NCBI RefSeq assembly: GCF_030271255.1
Contig: NZ_JASJOM010000009.1
Span: 62,001-126,000, forward strand
From: Peribacillus folii
GTDB taxonomy: Bacteria; Bacillota; Bacilli; Bacillales; DSM-1321
DNA length: 64,000 bases
Reading direction: 5' to 3'
Below the pieces are notes generated by a model. It ran no database searches, was not told where the DNA came from, and was given only the letters and a program-made list of their open reading frames with translations. Shown here piece by piece: positions 59,898-64,000 of this stretch. Every line of letters begins with the position of its first letter. Position 1 is the stretch's first letter. A program made the position numbers and the translations under genes.

Positions 59898-61886
59898 ATG
59901 CGTAATTTATATATTCTCTGTGCCTTTCTAACTTTCTTCCTTTTCTTTTTTGGCTGTTTCGATCCTGATGCGGTTCATTCGGAAGGCAAAAAAGTGATAA
60001 GGGTTGCAGGAGATCATAATTTTCCACCCTTCGAATATTTGAGCGATTCGGGCGTTTACTCCGGTTTTAATGTGGATATCATGAACGCGATTTCGATCGA
60101 GACTGGTATCAGATTCGAATATTACCCTATGCCTTGGAACGAGGCGGTGCATGCCTTGCGCTCGGGAAGGGTGGATGCGATACAAGGTATGAAGTACAAT
60201 CAGGAGCGTGAGGAGACTTATGATTTTTCCGCTCCCTATTTCACAAGCTCACAGGGGATATTCGTGTTGAAGGATAATATGTACATCCGGAATATTGAGG
60301 ATTTAAAAGGCCGGAAAGTGGCTGTACAAAAAGGTGATGTTGCCAGCGGTCTAGTAACCAAAGTCGATCAATTGGACTTGGTAGAAACCGATAATCAGCA
60401 AGAAGCAGTCCAATTGTTGATTGACGGAAAAGTGGAAGCTTTCATAGGTAACCGGATTACGGGTCAATATTTTTTACAGAAGAATGAGCAGCAAGCGCTC
60501 ATAAAGATTGTCGGTGAATCACTTGACCCGACGAATTATGCTGTGGCTGTGCTGCCAAAAAACAAAGAGATCTTGTCAATTTTCAATCAGGGGATCTCTC
60601 AAATCAAGAAAGATGGAACATATGAAAAGATAGAGAAAAAGTGGTTCGGTGAATATATTTTGCCGAATACGCAACGACTGCGTAAAACGATGCTGTATTT
60701 AAAAATAGGTCTTTTCCTCACCTTCATTATCATGACACTCATCTTATGGTGGAATCTCAGCCTTAAACGAGAAGTAGCTAAACGAACAAAACAAATTGAG
60801 CGCGTGAATAAAGACTTGGAAGAAAAGATGCTGCTCCAGGAGGAAAATATCCATTTTCAGCAGCAGCTATTAAACAGTGCCTACAGTTCGCTTATTACGT
60901 TGAATCATCAAGGATTAGTCTCAATGATCAATGTGAAGGCTTCGGAATATTTGAAGCTGGATCGTACCATTGTTAATCGACCTTTTCAGGATTTGCCCAT
61001 TGCCTATTTCATTCCAGAATTGGAGATTATGGAGGCACTTGAGAAAAAGAGCGTTTTTTTACAAAAGGAAGCGGTGTGGTCACAGCAGCCTGGAGAAAAA
61101 AGACATATAACTTATAGTGTGTATCCAATTCAAACGAAGCGGGGAGAAAGTGTAGGAGCCGTTTTGAGTTTTTATGATATTACGGAACAAAAACAGCTTG
61201 AAAGAAAAGTGGCACAAGATGACCGTTTGCGTTCATTGGGACAACTAGTGGCAGGTATCGCCCATGAAATACGCAATCCGTTAACGTCCATCCTTACATA
61301 TACACAATTACTGCCTAAAAAATTTGCAAGCGCGGATTTTCGTACTTTCTTTTCCAAACAGGTTACAAGTGAAATCACCAGGCTTAATACTTTGATTAAC
61401 GATTTACTCGATTATGCCCGACCAAAAAAATCAGAGCCTATCACTTTTTCACTAAATGAAACCTTGGAGGGGATTGAGCTATTGCTTAGGCCGAAGATTA
61501 AAGAAAAAAACCTGCGTATCGTGCGAGAGTTCACCGCGAACATTCAGGCTACTGCAGATACACAGCAGATCAAACAAGTACTGGTAAACGTCATTCTCAA
61601 TGCCATTCAGGCATCGAATGATGGGGGGGCTCTTTTTTTTAGGGCATATTATCAGGACAAGCTCACTGTAGTTGAAATCGAGGATAAGGGAATCGGAATC
61701 TCGGAATTGGAGATGGATAAGATATTTGAACCGTTTTATACCAGGAAGCCAAACGGAGTCGGACTTGGGCTTTCCATTTCCTATCAGCTCGTGAAAGAGA
61801 ATGATGGGACTATCGAGACAAGAAGCGAACAAGGGAAGGGAACAGTAGTGACCATTAGCTTACAGCATGAGAAACAGAAAGGGTGA
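59898..61886 (+). CDS. Sensor histidine kinase with extracellular solute-binding (SBP_bac_3) domain
   Basis: A 662-residue membrane kinase. An N-terminal signal or anchor (FLTFFLFFFGC) leads into an extracytoplasmic amino-acid-binding-type domain (about 35-255: VIRVAGDHNFPPFEYLSDSG, FTSS-like YFTSSQGIFVLKDN, DGTYEKIEKKWFG). Then come one membrane helix (LKIGLFLTFIIMTLILWW), a short coiled segment, a PAS domain (about 330-435), HisKA with phospho-His in GIAHEIRNPLTSILTYTQL, and HATPase_c with NVILNAIQASNDGG and GVGLGLSIS. It should sense a small amino acid or similar solute outside the cell. It is in one operon with the sigma-54 activator. ATG 59898 follows GGGGTGAGG. Confidence 0.92.
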   Translation: MRNLYILCAFLTFFLFFFGCFDPDAVHSEGKKVIRVAGDHNFPPFEYLSDSGVYSGFNVDIMNAISIETGIRFEYYPMPWNEAVHALRSGRVDAIQGMKYNQEREETYDFSAPYFTSSQGIFVLKDNMYIRNIEDLKGRKVAVQKGDVASGLVTKVDQLDLVETDNQQEAVQLLIDGKVEAFIGNRITGQYFLQKNEQQALIKIVGESLDPTNYAVAVLPKNKEILSIFNQGISQIKKDGTYEKIEKKWFGEYILPNTQRLRKTMLYLKIGLFLTFIIMTLILWWNLSLKREVAKRTKQIERVNKDLEEKMLLQEENIHFQQQLLNSAYSSLITLNHQGLVSMINVKASEYLKLDRTIVNRPFQDLPIAYFIPELEIMEALEKKSVFLQKEAVWSQQPGEKRHITYSVYPIQTKRGESVGAVLSFYDITEQKQLERKVAQDDRLRSLGQLVAGIAHEIRNPLTSILTYTQLLPKKFASADFRTFFSKQVTSEITRLNTLINDLLDYARPKKSEPITFSLNETLEGIELLLRPKIKEKNLRIVREFTANIQATADTQQIKQVLVNVILNAIQASNDGGALFFRAYYQDKLTVVEIEDKGIGISELEMDKIFEPFYTRKPNGVGLGLSISYQLVKENDGTIETRSEQGKGTVVTISLQHEKQKG

Positions 61887-61891
61887 AGACG

Positions 61892-63247
61892 ATGCACGAT
61901 ATCATGATTATTGATGATGAACCAACCATTTGTCAGTCACTTACGTTTGCATTGGAAGACCAGTATCACGTTTATTCATTTACAGATCCACGCGAGGCTC
62001 TTCTACTTCTGGAAAAAGCTGAAATCGCCATCGTTTTACTTGATCTAAAAATCGGGGGATTCAATGGAATGGAAGTGCTGGAAGAAATCAAGTGCCTCTC
62101 TCCTTCAACCGTTGTCATAATGATGACGGCGTACGGCAGCATCCCATCATCCGTAGAAGCAATGCGTAAGGGAGCATTCTCCTATGCAACAAAGCCGCTT
62201 CATATTGATGAATTGGAAGTGCTGATGCAAAAAGCGGAGGAAGTATATACGCTTCAATCCAAAGTGAAATGGCTGAGTGAAGAATTGGATAAAGTGGCTG
62301 GTATGAACGGCCTTATTGGTGAGAGTTCGGCCATGCGCAATATATTCTCTCTCATTGAAAAAGTGAAGGATATCGATTCCAACATTCTTATAGAAGGGGA
62401 AAGTGGAACCGGAAAAGAAGTCGTTGCCAGAACAATCCATAATCAAAGTAAGCGCAGAAACAAGAAATTTCAGGCTATAAATTGTGCAGCCATTCCGACC
62501 CACCTGTTGGAATCAGAATTATTTGGATATGAAAAAGGCGCATTTACAGGGGCGGCTCAGCGGAAATATGGACTATTCGTATTGGCGGAAGGAGGAACCA
62601 TCTTTCTTGACGAAATAGGTGAGATGGATTTAGCACTGCAAGGGAAAATTTTGCGCGTTTTACAAGAGAGAAAGGTAATGCCCGTAGGAGGAATTGAAGA
62701 AGTCAGTATCGATGTCCGTATCATAGCAGCGACAAACAGAGATTTGGGTAAAGAAGTAAAAGAAAACCGATTTCGTGAGGATTTATATTATAGATTAAAT
62801 GTAATTCCGTTCCACCTGCCGGCCTTACGCGAAAGAAAAGAAGATATCCCGTTGTTGTTGGAATTTTTCATTGCACAAATCGGTGATCGAATGGGGAAAC
62901 CTGTGGAAGGGATATCCCATGAAGCAATGCAGCTACTGCAGCAATATGACTTTCCTGGAAATATACGTGAATTGCAGAACTTGATCGAGAGAGCAATTGC
63001 GCTTACAAATGAGCCTTATATACAGAAAGCTGATTTACCTTCAGATATTCAAAAAAGCACGCGTGCGTTTTTTGGGAACACCTTAATCCCTGCCTATGTC
63101 GGCGAAACGCTTGAAGAAATCGAAAAGAGAGTGATTCTTCATAACCTGGCCGCTTTTAACGGTCATCAAAGGAAGACCGCGCAAACTATCGGGATCGGGG
63201 AGAGAACATTACGAGACAAGTTGAAGAAATACCGGGAAGAAAAGTAG
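61892..63247 (+). CDS. NtrC-family sigma-54-dependent response regulator
   Basis: A 451-residue activator. The receiver domain (1-120) has phospho-Asp in IVLLDLKIGG. The AAA+ domain has Walker A GESGTGKEVVAR, the sigma-54 contact loop GAFTGA, Walker B FLDEIGEMD and the arginine-finger region FREDLYYRLNVIPFHLPALRER. A C-terminal Fis-type helix-turn-helix reads RKTAQTIGIGERTLRDKLKKY. It needs sigma-54 (SigL) and is phosphorylated by the kinase just upstream. ATG 61892 follows AAAGGGTGA. Its targets are probably the two sigma-54 promoters at 59753 and 63332. In Bacillus most sigma-54 activators are PAS- or ligand-controlled (RocR, BkdR, AcoR), so a two-component NtrC type is less usual. Confidence 0.93.
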   Translation: MHDIMIIDDEPTICQSLTFALEDQYHVYSFTDPREALLLLEKAEIAIVLLDLKIGGFNGMEVLEEIKCLSPSTVVIMMTAYGSIPSSVEAMRKGAFSYATKPLHIDELEVLMQKAEEVYTLQSKVKWLSEELDKVAGMNGLIGESSAMRNIFSLIEKVKDIDSNILIEGESGTGKEVVARTIHNQSKRRNKKFQAINCAAIPTHLLESELFGYEKGAFTGAAQRKYGLFVLAEGGTIFLDEIGEMDLALQGKILRVLQERKVMPVGGIEEVSIDVRIIAATNRDLGKEVKENRFREDLYYRLNVIPFHLPALRERKEDIPLLLEFFIAQIGDRMGKPVEGISHEAMQLLQQYDFPGNIRELQNLIERAIALTNEPYIQKADLPSDIQKSTRAFFGNTLIPAYVGETLEEIEKRVILHNLAAFNGHQRKTAQTIGIGERTLRDKLKKYREEK

Positions 63248-63290
63248 GCGAAAATTGCCGTGCGGCAATTTTCGCCTGCTTTTTATTTTG
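63247..63290 (+). terminator. Terminator of the two-component operon
   Basis: GGCGAAAATTGCC (63247-63259) and GGCAATTTTCGCC (63264-63276) form a perfect 13-bp stem, followed by TGCTTTTTATTTT. Confidence 0.9.
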
Positions 63291-63331
63291 AATGATCCTT
63301 TATTTCCTCCGTGTTTTAATGACTTTGAAGC

Positions 63332-63347
63332 TGGCATGAAACTTGCA
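63332..63347 (+). promoter_or_regulatory. Sigma-54 promoter upstream of the ureohydrolase gene
   Basis: TGGCATGAAACTTGCA has the invariant GG and GC of the -24/-12 elements, spaced correctly. Transcription would begin near 63358, about 185 bases ahead of the coding region. Confidence 0.8.
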
Positions 63348-63542
63348 GATTAACCTTGCAGAAAACCAATATATAGACTGGAGGCATAGCAGTTAGGAAG
63401 AGGGCGGATGTTCAATTTCCATCACAAGCTATACAGGTAGCCCTGTCTTGTAAGGAGCCTTTGCCAAAACTTGAACAAAAGCTGAAAAATGTATTAGATA
63501 GCAGGAATGATCTAAAGATTTATTAAAGAGGAGGAATGAGGT

Positions 63543-64000
63543 ATGTATATATCACCCAATATGGATGTATGGAAAGGCAGGACAGATAGTTTAGTGGACA
63601 AAGATGAATTTAGAATTCATCAAATCGTTAAAGGGAGTCAAAGAGCATCAATGAATCATGCATGCGGAATAATCGGGTTTTCCTGTGAAGAAGGCGTACG
63701 CCGGAATAAAGGAAGACTTGGGAGCAAGGAAGCTCCAAATGAAATACGCAAAGCCTTATCTTCCTTATCCTGGCATGGCCAAGCAACAGATAGCTTAGTT
63801 GATTTCGGAACTATCATTTGTGAAGAAAGGCAGCTAGAAGCGGCACAAGCTGAATTAGGAAGTCATGTGGAGAAAATATTATCCAAAAATATGTTTCCCG
63901 TTATATTGGGGGGCGGACATGAAACCTTCTATGGTCATTTTCTAGGAGTTAGGTCTCAGGTTGGACCAAACGCTAAAATAGGCATCCTTAACATCGATGC
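63543..64000 (+). CDS. hutG: Formimidoylglutamase-like ureohydrolase (HutG family), 5' part
   Basis: The first 152 residues of an arginase/agmatinase-superfamily enzyme; it runs off the window. The HutG-type pattern is clear: IIGFSCEEGVRRNKGRLGSKEAPNEIRKAL, VDFGTIICEERQLEAAQAELG, and the first manganese ligand in FPVILGGGHETFYGHFLG; GILNIDA starts the second metal motif. HutG converts formimidoylglutamate to glutamate and formamide in histidine breakdown. GAGGAGG precedes the ATG. It has a sigma-54 promoter and lies behind a sigma-54 two-component system, unlike the hut operon of B. subtilis, which uses HutP antitermination. The exact substrate within the superfamily is an inference. Confidence 0.82.
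   Translation, partial: MYISPNMDVWKGRTDSLVDKDEFRIHQIVKGSQRASMNHACGIIGFSCEEGVRRNKGRLGSKEAPNEIRKALSSLSWHGQATDSLVDFGTIICEERQLEAAQAELGSHVEKILSKNMFPVILGGGHETFYGHFLGVRSQVGPNAKIGILNID

Noticed and set aside
63386..63526. A 46-codon open stretch (VRKRADVQFPSQAIQVAL...) in the leader of the hutG-like gene
   Set aside because: It reads like protein but has no usable start codon at a proper distance from GGAGG (63380-63384). It may be a remnant or chance.
1..64000. CRISPR arrays, tRNA or rRNA genes, insertion sequences, prophage
   Set aside because: No regularly spaced repeats, no cloverleaf-like tRNA or conserved rRNA segments, and no transposase, integrase or phage structural genes were seen.

Overview
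The window is about 40% GC, with strong AGGAGG-type ribosome-binding sites, sigma-A promoters, catabolite-response (cre) boxes, a Fur box and two sets of sporulation genes (a gerA-type germination operon and yyaC). This points to an endospore-forming member of the Bacillaceae. The protein set (VmlR, LmrB-like, YxlA-like permeases, Mqo) is compatible with Peribacillus or a close relative, but the genus is an inference. I see no rRNA, tRNA, CRISPR array, phage or insertion sequence. The region is accessory metabolism: many small catabolic modules, each with its own regulator.

Layout. 1-8.7 kb: a frameshifted LmrB-type drug exporter, an alpha/beta hydrolase, an Old Yellow Enzyme, small stand-alone enzymes, and a BlaI-type repressor / M56 protease / DoxX group sharing one operator. 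8.7-15.4 kb: malate:quinone oxidoreductase, a PadR-controlled MFS exporter, the ABC-F ribosome-protection gene vmlR behind an attenuator leader, and a Fur-controlled siderophore-binding lipoprotein. 15.7-27.3 kb: a catabolic locus. A GntR regulator, a luciferase-like flavin monooxygenase, an AA_synth-family protein, an alpha/beta hydrolase, two aldehyde dehydrogenases, an FMN reductase, a YciI-like protein and an isochorismatase-fold hydrolase lie between two related NCS1 nucleobase-type permeases. One 16-bp operator sequence occurs three times in it. It looks like a ring-opening pathway for an unidentified N-heterocycle.

27.5-34 kb: two paralogous LysR regulators, each beside a transporter (AbrB-type; CitMHS) and, for the second, a PrpF isomerase; yyaC lies between them. 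34-41 kb: TetR and GntR regulators, a pyruvate oxidase with an OFA-family (YhjX-like) transporter, and a secreted peptidoglycan-binding protein. 41.2-47.7 kb: a pseudouridine/nucleoside salvage locus (HTH-PfkB regulator, EamA transporter, psuK, psuG, nupC, nucleoside hydrolase) with paired operators. 48.5-52 kb: a gerA-type germinant receptor operon. 52-59.5 kb: small enzymes and regulators with three decayed genes. 59.7-64 kb: a histidine kinase with a solute-binding sensor, an NtrC-type sigma-54 activator, and the start of a hutG-like ureohydrolase; both transcription units carry sigma-54 -24/-12 promoters.

Two patterns cut across the modules. Four genes (17530, 31656, 39059, 47813) have a strong Shine-Dalgarno sequence 6-8 nt ahead of an ATT codon and no better start. 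Several genes carry single-base frameshifts (drug exporter, DUF3885 gene, glutathionylspermidine-synthase-like remnant).
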